DNA from: JBAXQQ01 sp037131695
GTDB lineage: Bacteria > Armatimonadota > Hebobacteria > CAIYQO01
Direction: 5' to 3'
Length of the DNA stretch: 64,000 nucleotides
NCBI GenBank assembly: GCA_964638715.1
Contig: CAZWZF010000016.1
Location: 33,099 to 97,098 of the forward strand
In this document: piece by piece, positions 16,901 through 25,038 of the stretch
Position numbering within the stretch: position 1 is the stretch's first letter
How the letters are laid out: every line of letters starts with the position of its first letter
Notes under the pieces: model-generated
Told to the model about the DNA's origin: nothing
Databases searched by the model: none
The model's input: the letters and a program-made list of their open reading frames with translations, nothing else
Position numbers and translations under genes: made by a program

Positions 16901-18270
16901 TCCGGCAAAGTTCCCGGCGCGGTGAAACCCGGACGAGTTGCAATATTGCCGACAGCAGCAGTTTTAAAATTGCCATCTTCGGCAATACAAATGAGTTTCC
17001 CATCTACTGTCGTTGCAATAGTATTTTCACCACATAAAACAACCGCCAGCAATTTGCCAAAATCGTAATTATATTTCCACACCGTTGTCATATCAGCATT
17101 AATGGCAAACGCACCGCCGGTCATGTCGGTAAGGTATACCTTATCAGCAGATGAAAATTGCGTAACAGCTTTCGAATCACCATAGAATTTTGCCAATTTT
17201 GAATCTTTCAACTGCCATATCGTGCCGTTATCAGTGGAAAATAATGGCACATCTTTTAACAGGCAAACATTCACAAAAGTGCCGGTTTCGGTATCAGCAA
17301 TAATCGGTCCAGCAATTACTCTCCCGGTTAAAGCGTTGAAACAATAGATATTTCCTGCACGATTAACCGCGTATAGTTTATCGCCATTTAACGCCAATGG
17401 AGAAATAAAACTTGATACCCGGGTTGAAGCATCCGGAAATACCCAGCGCAGGTTAGATTTTTCCATATCACCATTCAACGCATAAACCCGTCCGGTATTC
17501 GAGCCAAAATAAACCGGCAAATGCGGGTAAGTTGCCAATACATCCCCAACATTCAACTCATTGGGAATTTTATCATTGAATTGTATTGTTTTATCATTTA
17601 CTGATTTAACAAAGCCTATAAACTTATCGTCACGACGAAGTTCATCGCCGGGGTTTATGCCAGTCGCATCATTCACGGTAATTTCTATTGACCCGGCATC
17701 AGCTTTCTGGGCAATAGTGAGATTCACCACCGGAGTGTAAGCACCAACCGACAATCCTGATTCTATGCCGGCACCGGCGGCATACCAGACAACCCAGCTT
17801 TTATCATCAGGATTTACCGCGTAAATATTGCCATCCATAGAGGGACATAATATTCGCCGTTTATCTTTCAGAATAATTTCCGTCGGTGTCGCCAGCATCG
17901 GTCCCCATGACGCGCCGGAAGGCAATACCGTTATTTTCCCTTTTTCATCACAAATGTATAACCTGCCGTCGGTATTAGGTGCGTAGATTTCATTTTTACT
18001 GGTAATCAGCGGTGCCGCACGAAAAGCGGTGGCGTATTTGCTTTCAATAATTGGCAGCTTTTTATCTGTCAGCGAACTTGTACCATCAGCTATATTTACC
18101 CATATAACTTTGCCTTCGTCAGTTGCAGCCACCGCAAACTTTTTATCAGTCGTTATCGCCGGCGACTTAAAACTATGCCCAATCTCCGCTGACCATTTCA
18201 AACCTGGTACAGCAAAAGAAATTGTTGCAGAGAATAGCAGTATTAACGCAGTAATTATATATTTATTCAT
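10921..18270 (-). CDS. Giant secreted beta-propeller protein (PQQ-like repeats), PilY1-like position
   Basis: About 2,449 residues. I choose the ATG at 18270 (MNKYIITALILLFSATISFA), a clean signal peptide; an upstream in-frame ATG would add five residues. The start overlaps the previous gene's stop. The body is made of PQQ/WD-type propeller blades (patterns such as DGRLYICDEKGKI, DGNIYAVNP, TGRVYALNG, AGNIYCFNALTGRV) forming several propellers, e.g. about 30-480 and 815-1130. These are interrupted by repeats of a roughly 65-residue beta module (near 185-255, 495-562, 745-815, 1195-1270, 1970-2060) with a GD/VGD core. A region near 570-740 resembles a lectin-like sandwich. It is the last gene of the minor-pilin-like operon. 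A cell-surface or pilus-tip adhesin role is inferred from position only. Confidence 0.8.
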   Translation of the reverse strand: MNKYIITALILLFSATISFAVPGLKWSAEIGHSFKSPAITTDKKFAVAATDEGKVIWVNIADGTSSLTDKKLPIIESKYATAFRAAPLITSKNEIYAPNTDGRLYICDEKGKITVLPSGASWGPMLATPTEIILKDKRRILCPSMDGNIYAVNPDDKSWVVWYAAGAGIESGLSVGAYTPVVNLTIAQKADAGSIEITVNDATGINPGDELRRDDKFIGFVKSVNDKTIQFNDKIPNELNVGDVLATYPHLPVYFGSNTGRVYALNGDMEKSNLRWVFPDASTRVSSFISPLALNGDKLYAVNRAGNIYCFNALTGRVIAGPIIADTETGTFVNVCLLKDVPLFSTDNGTIWQLKDSKLAKFYGDSKAVTQFSSADKVYLTDMTGGAFAINADMTTVWKYNYDFGKLLAVVLCGENTIATTVDGKLICIAEDGNFKTAAVGNIATRPGFTAPGTLPDGGARWSSAFTGPQSYSPVVAMMADTVRKTRLAKAIIAGTRNIPVQDAANIYVGDYMSIGSEDLGPVLDVTRDKGNQQIFVRDATTQDYPIDTEIGTLLYRRAKLTGGKMIEYKPVINSDDRTKHEVWAMPVDAFFPRNNFTMNVSMDLSQYDKAETQVGLYLDATDNEKRGALVIPFCVMSNKRNGEYIFFGFNDLRANYIGDKYSKSLNQNRYDFWIESHNGVITAWVINNEKELEKLCEIGTDYKAPARRWNIFANVTNVKVEENVQPIISIKWYPGVVISKKLIVTPNSSTFTVDHGERLLGGDTIQLTQSASGSSDLLKILKVDGNEVMLDADSRARYDYTVGDIAWVGTPAQWAVFTAGDDGVVRAADADTGRLLWKNELRGEMGAVRVPVLVNSRLNRIYAASLSGRIFAFSQNGLFCWAYPDFNTKPAAPFSTPMIMDASNSVIAVDDAGVVYRVNADGILDWKLNTDAGKPVKLSIFRWNETWRITLVTENKLILISPLGEILKKIDIGKVVTAYSDDKLYILTDTGELKSYADFDNLKGETVDTDLPKNTSQILPMANGWLAVADKELVYMDKNGKKKFVLDEKINAIAVDNLGRIIAASGNDVVCLPETGKWGDGKISWRKKLLSRITGVSLWYSTVIATTEDGRMISLGAPRFDEKTEKINPPVSMDYNLKLLPGPTQPTLTDMPQFNDDLLTDTVKDSNGIEFLNKNIAMPNIDGFMVNPTVISAVIAADVPVGSSEILVQSINNFYIGDKVIFTRQNGADPTEYTDSYTITGIVNTPEEKIIVKLNKGIEKSRAAGDVMVLYLPDKYTFTKGAILSGQRLVLSDQAGTKFAFGPNGMTNNGHFPMVKKKISPVNLTADIVLTRNNFPELTENLKIKITDAEKTIDATIKDIMINKGNEGVSIEKKLKNGDKVYAVTLATIGEFTVGDILYTDAFTGEIVALNKINDYFLAVLAADTRIWNDGKFEKAKIIRCYSSDISLENMDNGVEKWNVNSSTIGLNGKLLNMSANYRQAEIGSVRFDDMRLYGVTENAELFSLNILGDLKWRYNLPLTGKVLNILFNNDKSIVFVTVSGKEKSMFYAVKLTGVDDEKRIIVQSEIDGSFEKIEKDGDNIKLIGKKTSAIINPTNGKVVKNVDGVNVGDRLQPVAIEKTTDGKTITLINSGIEWVIIKSFGDIMTKQGEKKLLIDNYWINYKISKFKKDDNVIEVSITKDALLICKYADKILVYKINAGSNLTDAIFSHPDNYYLTGMTNPGSIYDKLADNFYELVTKKSYIFNGKTLTDISNAEKITLPAGKYSQALSGKYIDTNNNGQWDYFEPIKKDEAAELDVDKHALVSRYPNVANYVFSNFDYTEDDSNFKMNRIGSSHDVAFDKNSNVDDAIGLYNASVNSVDNNIDSKMQANKLIAEQYISDCKMDAKFVAEVKKWKNYLDGAERNPTAMDINENDTVVIVSSDTVMNGVKAEENKVDTQLWIRHLKSMMATAVEDIKAGDKKIKLLPEEIKSIHAADDSTSDIIEIKNDKGEVELLARIIVADEESITIDRAVKNNLVAADCTITITGAPWQPILTDDEIVEIQDKFADPGDEKDAIPHPIRYEYPSINYNAERMLVVFTVSATRRVTINGQPQYQPASYMIVKKCDPWGRGDGVLDWVESNAPSERNVPRNAKSYPTLITGLPNLDKVIIYGSGSRGIFCAVEDPKGNWTTEIPFAELNASLDDISRARAWVEHDEKDTRYFNMIFSAAQNGSSSLYYARYLSELVNGKLTFTLQPLTIADIDVDGRMIDDLKETTPGNFVGNYSAWQDLRVIIDGAEEKVTLLPGQETFIYKRDNDLKIQINPYSGTAKVLIGKVQDLIFTGYPSLQKLTDTPGADKMPTKILYGDDVAVSWIRSYSDWMGSRIYVGGWKLKRDPLFKNVVMRLEKNEINQQMVILSGLENDSDVVAADMPASDGKKLRLFTIGWRGEKENPGRNDLFMSVVSIRD

Positions 18271-21200
18271 CTGCACCCCAATCAATCGCGATTACCGTCG
18301 GATACTTCATCTCGACAGTGTCACCTGGATAAAAACCTTTCTCCCGGGTTATTTTCATATCGCCGATTCTTAATGATCCATCGATATCAGCAGCTATCGA
18401 TTTTAAATTCTCGCCGGCATACCAGCGGAATGGAGCATAAGAATAAGCAATAATGTTGTCATTTGATTGTAATTCAATCGATGATTTATCTGCACTGCTG
18501 TTGGTTTTTAACGTTATAATATTATTCAAATCATGAATAATTATCCCGTTTTTACCATCAAAAAATATGTGGCGGATTGAGTTTGTCTCTACGCCATCCG
18601 GCAAAAAGTCATATTGATTATTATATGGATTCACCGCCAGATTCATCTGCTTTTCCGCATTTTCCCTTTTTAGAATGAATACCCGCAGTTTTTTATCTTT
18701 CACATCAGGTGCATCCACCGGCAGGTTATTTGCTGTCAGCAAAGTTTTTGTCCGCACACCGCTGATAATGATATCGTCATCAGGCAATGTCGCGTCATCG
18801 GAATATCTGTAAGCGGTGAGGAAAGTCAGCGGCTTTTTCAACCCCAGCGACTTGCCATCTGCTATTACCGCAGCCGTCTGACGCAGGTATCTTTTCTCGC
18901 CTTTGAACTCATAATAACAATACGGCCGGTAATATGATCCTTCTGTCATTTTTAACTTATCATCATTAAATGAAGATCGAAATAATTTCACAAAAGGACG
19001 AATTACCTCAATTACGCGGAAATTGTCGGTATCGGCTATAAGTGTGCTTTGCCAGGTAATTTCCGCTTTACCGAGTGAGATAACTTTACCTTCAATGGTA
19101 ATCTTCACTTCATCCATCTGTTTCTTTATCTCGTATCGCCGGGCATCGCGCGGTGCATTAATTTTCAGGAATGATTCATCCGGCAACTCAATATTTTTAC
19201 CATCATTGGTATCAATCTTATCCAAAGTCACATCAGGATATGACCAGACAAAACTGCCATCCCTGGTAATCTCAACTACCTTTGATTTGCCGGTGTCGCA
19301 TACCAGCAAGTTGCCGTTATGCAATACCTGCATATTGTTAATATAGCCGAAGTCATAACTCTTATCATGATAGTAACCATTTAACTGATAATCTGACTTG
19401 CCGAACTGATTAAAATGAACAATCCGGCGGGAATCAGCAGCGAAAAATGGCGGGGTGAAAGGTTTCAAATCTTTCGGCAGTTGCTTTAGATTATCAGGCA
19501 AATATGCCAGAACTTCAATAATAGAAGGTTTTTCAGCGACATTTTTGTAGTATTTCACTTTCAATATCTGTCCGTAATATTTAATCTGCAAATCATCACT
19601 AACCTGCACCGCTCCGGTATTGCCGGCAATGGTATAATTCAACTCAACTTTACCATTTTTATCGGTATACCAAGGGATATTTTCACCATTTAATGTTGTC
19701 AGTTTCAGCGGCGATTTATCAGCATCCAATTCGCCAGGATTAATTAAAATCTCACCGTTTGTTACGGCAATATCATCGCTGTTTATCCATACTTCCGCAC
19801 CAGCGAACTCGATAGGTATTTCCTTAGCGGATAATTTAATTACAGTTTTCGTAAACTCAAGAACTTTTCCAGCATCAAAAAACTTTTCATCTTTCTTCAA
19901 TGCGACGCGTTTGCCGATAATATCTTTTGGCATCACGTTATCGACAATATCTGTAATCTGTGTGAATTTATCAGCTATTTCGCCAATCTTCACCATAACA
20001 CGCAGGTTATTATCATTATCACTGATTTTAAATTTATCATCCTTCGTGGTGGTAAATGATACTTTTCTATCTTTAATCTGCCATTTTGATATTTTGTCGT
20101 TAATAATTGCCACCGGTTTGCTTATTGGCATTTTAGAAAGAATATCGGTACAATCCACCGCATAAATCATACCTTTATCATTACTCAAGTATATTTCACT
20201 GCCAATAGATGTTATCTCACCGTCAACCTTTTCACCCGGTACTTGAATGAAATATTGCAAGGTATTGCCAATGTCGTTGAATACGGGATTTTTCACCGGA
20301 AAAAGATTCATGCTGCCCAGCATTTCGTTTTTATAAGCAATTTTTAACGGCAGTTTTATTTTTCCGCTGGAATACATCTGCCAGCTATTAAATAACCCGG
20401 TGAGAGTATTACCAGCAGGGATGACAGAAGTAAAATAATCATTCAAATTGCTGCCAGTCACCTTCGCATCCTTTGCGTCAGTAACGGTAAAATCTTCCGG
20501 CAATTTCTCTATTGGCATTTGCGGCGGCAGGATATTCAACTTGAACCCCGGCAATATCGCCAGTAAACCAGCGCTACCGCTTTGTTTATCGCGACACGGT
20601 ATTATTACCGTCATTGCGATATCCTGCATATTTTCCGCAACATTCAACCGTAATGGAACCACTGCCAGATTACCGATTAATTCATACCTGTCGACAATAC
20701 CAGGTAGCGACAATACCGCATTGCCGGTAATGACATCAAATATATTAACAGCACATTTTGCGTCAGCAGTGAATAACAAATTATCTTGTACTACAAATGA
20801 CTTTACCCCATCTTGTTTTATTCGCCATAACTCTTTACCCGGTTCTGGATACTTTTGTTCATATTCACCCTCAATAAATGGCGATAATAATGTAGCAGAT
20901 ATCACCTTATCGTCGGTTTGCACCAGTAAATCGGTTGTGATATTGCGGGTATATTTACCCTTTAATGCTGGTAATATCGCTTGATATATTTGCGCATTTG
21001 TCTTTATCTCAACAGGAACTTTTTCGTTTACGATTAAACTATTTTCATTTTTATATCCGTAGCTTTTCTCGCCATCTTCATTTACCATTCCACCGGGATA
21101 ACGTTCGAAATCACCTTTCATCGATAATTCTGATTTGCGGTAAAGTGGGAACAGGGAGAAGTATTCTTTATCAATGCCTTTATTATATGCTTTAATGAAA

Positions 21201-21907
21201 TTTTCATATTTTATCCCTAATCCATCGATAATTATTCGTCCTTTACCATATTTGCAACTCCAAACTGCCGCTTTATTACCATTAATAAATTCCGTTTGCA
21301 TAAATTGCGGCATGCTATTTGTCGTATAAAAACCTAAATTATTATCTAATTGTTTTAAGCTGTCTTTAATTCCAAAATGGTCATCAGGAAATATAAGGGC
21401 TGCATTCTTATCAAATCTTGCCGTATTAAAAATAGGTAAATCAGGAAATATCTTTACTTTTAATATATCATCGCCATACATACCGCTAAAGTTAATTATC
21501 AACCAGTCACCATCTGCTACTGCACATCTTATAGCTGCTAACTGTCGCAGGGAAAAATATGACATCGTTTTTATTTCGCAGAACATTATTTTATCACATT
21601 CATATTTTACAAGTTCATCAGGAGAAATGACTTTTATCCCCTCTCCTCTTTCTACACCTGTCAAATGTAATGAGGCAGGCAAATCATTACTGGTAGAAAC
21701 CCTCAATAATGCTTCCATTAAATTATCTGGTGCCTTTCCTGAAAATATATCTTTCTCTGATAATTCAACCACGCGCACATAATCCAATCCCGGCGGATAG
21801 CTTATTACATTCTGCGCAACAGCATTAGTGGCAAATAAAAACACCCAGCATAGTAATATTAATGCCGGGCGACTCAATTTTAATATGTAATCCTTTAAAA
21901 AAATCAT
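18263..21907 (-). CDS. Large secreted protein with propeller-like repeats
   Basis: About 1,214 residues from the ATG at 21907, which gives a signal peptide (KLSRPALILLCWVFLFATNAVA) and has AGGA upstream; an ATG six codons earlier is possible. Blade-like stretches (NLLFTADAKCAVNIFDVITG, GEIYLSNDKGMIYAVDC-like, VEITRDGSFVWSYPDV) suggest one or more propellers within an otherwise beta-rich chain. The first 300 residues resemble a surface glycosidase-like or glutamine amidotransferase-like fold only vaguely (GDWLIINFSGMYGDD). It overlaps the giant propeller gene by eight bases and follows the PilX-like gene, so the two propeller proteins are probably co-produced and exported together. I assign no enzymatic function. 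Confidence 0.7.
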   Translation of the reverse strand: MIFLKDYILKLSRPALILLCWVFLFATNAVAQNVISYPPGLDYVRVVELSEKDIFSGKAPDNLMEALLRVSTSNDLPASLHLTGVERGEGIKVISPDELVKYECDKIMFCEIKTMSYFSLRQLAAIRCAVADGDWLIINFSGMYGDDILKVKIFPDLPIFNTARFDKNAALIFPDDHFGIKDSLKQLDNNLGFYTTNSMPQFMQTEFINGNKAAVWSCKYGKGRIIIDGLGIKYENFIKAYNKGIDKEYFSLFPLYRKSELSMKGDFERYPGGMVNEDGEKSYGYKNENSLIVNEKVPVEIKTNAQIYQAILPALKGKYTRNITTDLLVQTDDKVISATLLSPFIEGEYEQKYPEPGKELWRIKQDGVKSFVVQDNLLFTADAKCAVNIFDVITGNAVLSLPGIVDRYELIGNLAVVPLRLNVAENMQDIAMTVIIPCRDKQSGSAGLLAILPGFKLNILPPQMPIEKLPEDFTVTDAKDAKVTGSNLNDYFTSVIPAGNTLTGLFNSWQMYSSGKIKLPLKIAYKNEMLGSMNLFPVKNPVFNDIGNTLQYFIQVPGEKVDGEITSIGSEIYLSNDKGMIYAVDCTDILSKMPISKPVAIINDKISKWQIKDRKVSFTTTKDDKFKISDNDNNLRVMVKIGEIADKFTQITDIVDNVMPKDIIGKRVALKKDEKFFDAGKVLEFTKTVIKLSAKEIPIEFAGAEVWINSDDIAVTNGEILINPGELDADKSPLKLTTLNGENIPWYTDKNGKVELNYTIAGNTGAVQVSDDLQIKYYGQILKVKYYKNVAEKPSIIEVLAYLPDNLKQLPKDLKPFTPPFFAADSRRIVHFNQFGKSDYQLNGYYHDKSYDFGYINNMQVLHNGNLLVCDTGKSKVVEITRDGSFVWSYPDVTLDKIDTNDGKNIELPDESFLKINAPRDARRYEIKKQMDEVKITIEGKVISLGKAEITWQSTLIADTDNFRVIEVIRPFVKLFRSSFNDDKLKMTEGSYYRPYCYYEFKGEKRYLRQTAAVIADGKSLGLKKPLTFLTAYRYSDDATLPDDDIIISGVRTKTLLTANNLPVDAPDVKDKKLRVFILKRENAEKQMNLAVNPYNNQYDFLPDGVETNSIRHIFFDGKNGIIIHDLNNIITLKTNSSADKSSIELQSNDNIIAYSYAPFRWYAGENLKSIAADIDGSLRIGDMKITREKGFYPGDTVEMKYPTVIAIDWGADE

Positions 21908-21937
21908 AAGATGTCCTGTCTCCATTTTCCGCAGGTG

Positions 21938-22110
21938 GTAGTGGAGCTGTCCCCAGCTCCCGCGACAGTGTTTTTCATATAATAAAGTTCCGGTTTCAAC
22001 GACAAAACAAGGTTTGCAATTTTTGCACTACGCAAAAGAACAGATCGATACAACCCATATATGTTTCTTATAACCGGCTCTGTCGCGGGAATTGGGGACA
22101 ATTCCCCTAC
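21938..22110. repeat. Inverted repeat inside the pilin-like operon
   Basis: Left arm 21938-21968 (GTAGTGGAGCTGTCCCCAGC...) and right arm 22080-22110 (...GGGGACAATTCCCCTAC) are about 31 bp and imperfectly complementary, with a 111-base interior. This GC-richer block occupies the only sizable gap in the operon and resembles a mobile REP/MITE unit. Confidence 0.75.
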
Positions 22111-22132
22111 CTTTTCCCGCGACATTTATTGT

Positions 22133-25009
22133 TTACATGTGTATCTGATTATAATTCAACAGGTTGTCAGCAACTGGCAGTTTCGGTATGCGCGGTCGGT
22201 ATGACAGCCAGGTTGCGCCGGTGGCCTGGTCGGTCTCGGTATCATAACATACTGGCCGCGACAAGGTGGCGTCGTAATGATATTCAACGCCCATACGCCG
22301 GTTAAGCCATCGCCATGCATTCTGGTCCCAGTCTGATGCCATTGCGCTGGGATTAAACATTGCCGGCTTTTTGCCATCAATTGAATAATATGAATAATTT
22401 GATCCGCGCCAATGACTCATCCAGCTATCTTCATCTTCCGGCGGGGCAGGACGATTCTCTACAATCGCGCCATTTAAAATAAATCTCACATCCATAGGCT
22501 CATGATATCTTGGGAATGGCGGTTTCATATCAGCAATTTGCAGGTCCGTCGACTCGTTATAATAGTGTCCGGGAATGACGAACCAATTTCCCCGCTGGGC
22601 ATATACCAATGCGTCAATCTGCATATCCTGACCGGTTACCAGCATGCCGGAACCGAGGAAATTATTTTCAACATTGCTGGTTTCATTGTTCCCGGCACCA
22701 AGAATGTAGGCAGCCTGTGCGGTATTATCAACGGTAAGCACGGCGGTATTATCAGCACCGTAACCGATTACCGGCATAAGAGAAGTATATTTTAAAGAGT
22801 CATCTACCCGCCACGATGCCGGCAATAACGGGGTATTATTAAATGCTTTTGTTGTGAGAGTCAGTAAAGTATTTGTGTTGTTCCATTTAAATGCCTGGTT
22901 ATTCACCATCATTTTCACAACAGAATTTATTTTCGCGACATTAGTATTATCATAACCATGACGCAATAACATTCGCAAGCTTTGATTAACTTTTCCAGCG
23001 GTATTGAATGTCACCGTCGCGGTATCTGCTGCTGCTAATGAATTTACCTTTTCTTTATTGCCATCCTTCAATGTGGCACTGCCGGACAAAACTGGCGGGG
23101 TGAACATTGCCGGTGTCGGATTAAAACAGACATTGTCTAATGCGAAAAGCGCAAGTTTGCTGTCATAAGGTGTGCCGGATACGATTGTCGTTTTGGTATT
23201 CGCGGTAATATCCGATACATATTGTTCCTGGCGTGAAGCCGGGTTAAGCAAATTGCTTTGAATATAAATGGTACCGCCACTGACAATGCTAAGATCAAAT
23301 CGGCGATTGTAATCATTAATATAATATGTCGTGGCAGTATTATTTTTAAAACCACCCCAGGCCTGCTGATTTGGATAATCAGTCAAAGGCAAAGGTTTTT
23401 TACTGCGAATATCAAAGGCTATTGATGAAGGCAAACCGCCTTCTCTGCCTAAATCACTGACATTTGCAGGGTCGGGTGCTATGCGTTCATTTATTACTTT
23501 AACATTGCCTTCCGCAAAAATAATTCCGTTTTTCGGGTAAGACATCTCTACCCAATAAAATGTATCGCCATCAGAATCAACATCTGTTTGCGCTGTTAAA
23601 TCAACACCTTTTGTATCTTTAAATGGTTTATCATATCTTCTTAATTCAAGCCGTGGGATATCAACTATATTACCTGTAGCGTCATATTTCCAATCGCGTA
23701 ATATTATAGTGACTGCGCGCGGCTTAACTGTTGAAGTAATATCTGAGCCTGGTTTATCCGGTCGATAAATGCCATTCTTCCAATATGTCAGTCTTTCCGG
23801 GTGCATCCAATCATTTCTCAGCGAATCAATATCGCCGCCAAATTGGATGTCATTGCGATTATCGATATAAATACCATCGCCATACCCTAAATCACCGGTA
23901 TTCACCCCCGAAGTCCAGGTGCCGCTATCCCTGGTAAGGCGTCGGTACCTGTCTGCGGCATAACCAGAGCCGATTTCATTTATCTTCGGAGCATTTATTT
24001 TAGGTACGGTTTTATCATTATCCGGCGTCCTGATGAATGCGACCGTTGACGCACTTACCCGGTTGGCATCAGATTTAATTTCATTTGGACTCTGAATATT
24101 CAACATCACAGACGCGGTCGCTTCGCCATAATCATTTAATGATCTGGTCGAAATCATCTGGTCGTTACGCTGGACAGCATATTTTGACTTGTAATTCTGT
24201 GCGTCGGTACCAGACGGGTCAAGCAGGTAAAACCACCCACCGCCCAACTGCAGATCTCCCTGCGCGTAAATAGGCCCTTCATAAACCGGTCGATAATAGA
24301 ATGATGATATTGAAACATTGTAATACGAAGTAGTATTGTTGAAGTCAATATTAATTGGCGAACTGGTAATGGTTGTTAAAAATGTATCTGCGGTATTTTG
24401 AATCCCTGGAATCGCCGGATTATTAAGCATAAGCCCACTGCCCAATACCATCGGGTCGCTGCTGCCGTCAATATTCGTCAGCCAGATCAGGTTATCTGTT
24501 AATCCTATTGGTATCATTGCCGCTATCGAACGGCGCAAGAAACGCTGCGGATTCTGGAATCCTTTCAAATAAGCCTGGTATTCGTCCGTACCAGCTGTGG
24601 CTTCCATCCCCGGATCTGGCGGGTTTTGCAATGCCAGCGCTGAATCTACCGAAATTTTAATATAGCTGTCAGAGATATTCTGACCGAACGGATTATTGTT
24701 ATCAATAGTTGCCTGCGGTCCATAAGTGACGGTGAGTTTGTAAAAGCCTTTGTCGTAACGAATCCATCCCACATTATTTGGATCCGGCCCGTCATCAGGA
24801 CGCCAATCTGCGCCGGCAGAACTGAAGCGCAATTGATTTCTGGCAAGATCAAGCCCGGCACGGGTTATTTCATCCAACTGTCTCTTATCATTCTGGCGGG
24901 CAGACTGTACCAATGACGCATTGATGAGAGATACAAAATATCCGCCTAAACCAACCAGTAAAAACAGGACTATTACAGCAATAATTAATGCCTGACCTTG
25001 ATGTTTCAT
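22133..25009 (-). CDS. PilX/GspK-like large pilus assembly protein
   Basis: About 958 residues from the ATG at 25009. An upstream in-frame GTG at 25042 overlaps the previous stop (GTGA), so coupling is likely whichever start is used. The N-terminus MKHQGQALIIAVIVLFLLVG has the short basic head and hydrophobic helix of PilX/GspK minor pilins (compare QRGxALIIALVIL) but no GFTLIE cleavage site, which is normal for PilX-type proteins. Usual members have 170-330 residues; this one is roughly three times larger. The long C-terminal part is beta-rich and speaks of surface display. It is the fourth prepilin-like gene in the operon, in the position that PilX holds before PilY1. Confidence 0.72.
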   Translation of the reverse strand: MKHQGQALIIAVIVLFLLVGLGGYFVSLINASLVQSARQNDKRQLDEITRAGLDLARNQLRFSSAGADWRPDDGPDPNNVGWIRYDKGFYKLTVTYGPQATIDNNNPFGQNISDSYIKISVDSALALQNPPDPGMEATAGTDEYQAYLKGFQNPQRFLRRSIAAMIPIGLTDNLIWLTNIDGSSDPMVLGSGLMLNNPAIPGIQNTADTFLTTITSSPINIDFNNTTSYYNVSISSFYYRPVYEGPIYAQGDLQLGGGWFYLLDPSGTDAQNYKSKYAVQRNDQMISTRSLNDYGEATASVMLNIQSPNEIKSDANRVSASTVAFIRTPDNDKTVPKINAPKINEIGSGYAADRYRRLTRDSGTWTSGVNTGDLGYGDGIYIDNRNDIQFGGDIDSLRNDWMHPERLTYWKNGIYRPDKPGSDITSTVKPRAVTIILRDWKYDATGNIVDIPRLELRRYDKPFKDTKGVDLTAQTDVDSDGDTFYWVEMSYPKNGIIFAEGNVKVINERIAPDPANVSDLGREGGLPSSIAFDIRSKKPLPLTDYPNQQAWGGFKNNTATTYYINDYNRRFDLSIVSGGTIYIQSNLLNPASRQEQYVSDITANTKTTIVSGTPYDSKLALFALDNVCFNPTPAMFTPPVLSGSATLKDGNKEKVNSLAAADTATVTFNTAGKVNQSLRMLLRHGYDNTNVAKINSVVKMMVNNQAFKWNNTNTLLTLTTKAFNNTPLLPASWRVDDSLKYTSLMPVIGYGADNTAVLTVDNTAQAAYILGAGNNETSNVENNFLGSGMLVTGQDMQIDALVYAQRGNWFVIPGHYYNESTDLQIADMKPPFPRYHEPMDVRFILNGAIVENRPAPPEDEDSWMSHWRGSNYSYYSIDGKKPAMFNPSAMASDWDQNAWRWLNRRMGVEYHYDATLSRPVCYDTETDQATGATWLSYRPRIPKLPVADNLLNYNQIHM

Positions 25010-25038
25010 ATATTTATCTCTGCTTATTATCATACAAA

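Noticed and set aside
21904..22125. A 73-codon minus-strand frame between PilX-like and propeller genes.
   Set aside because: It coincides with the inverted-repeat element and reads through both arms.
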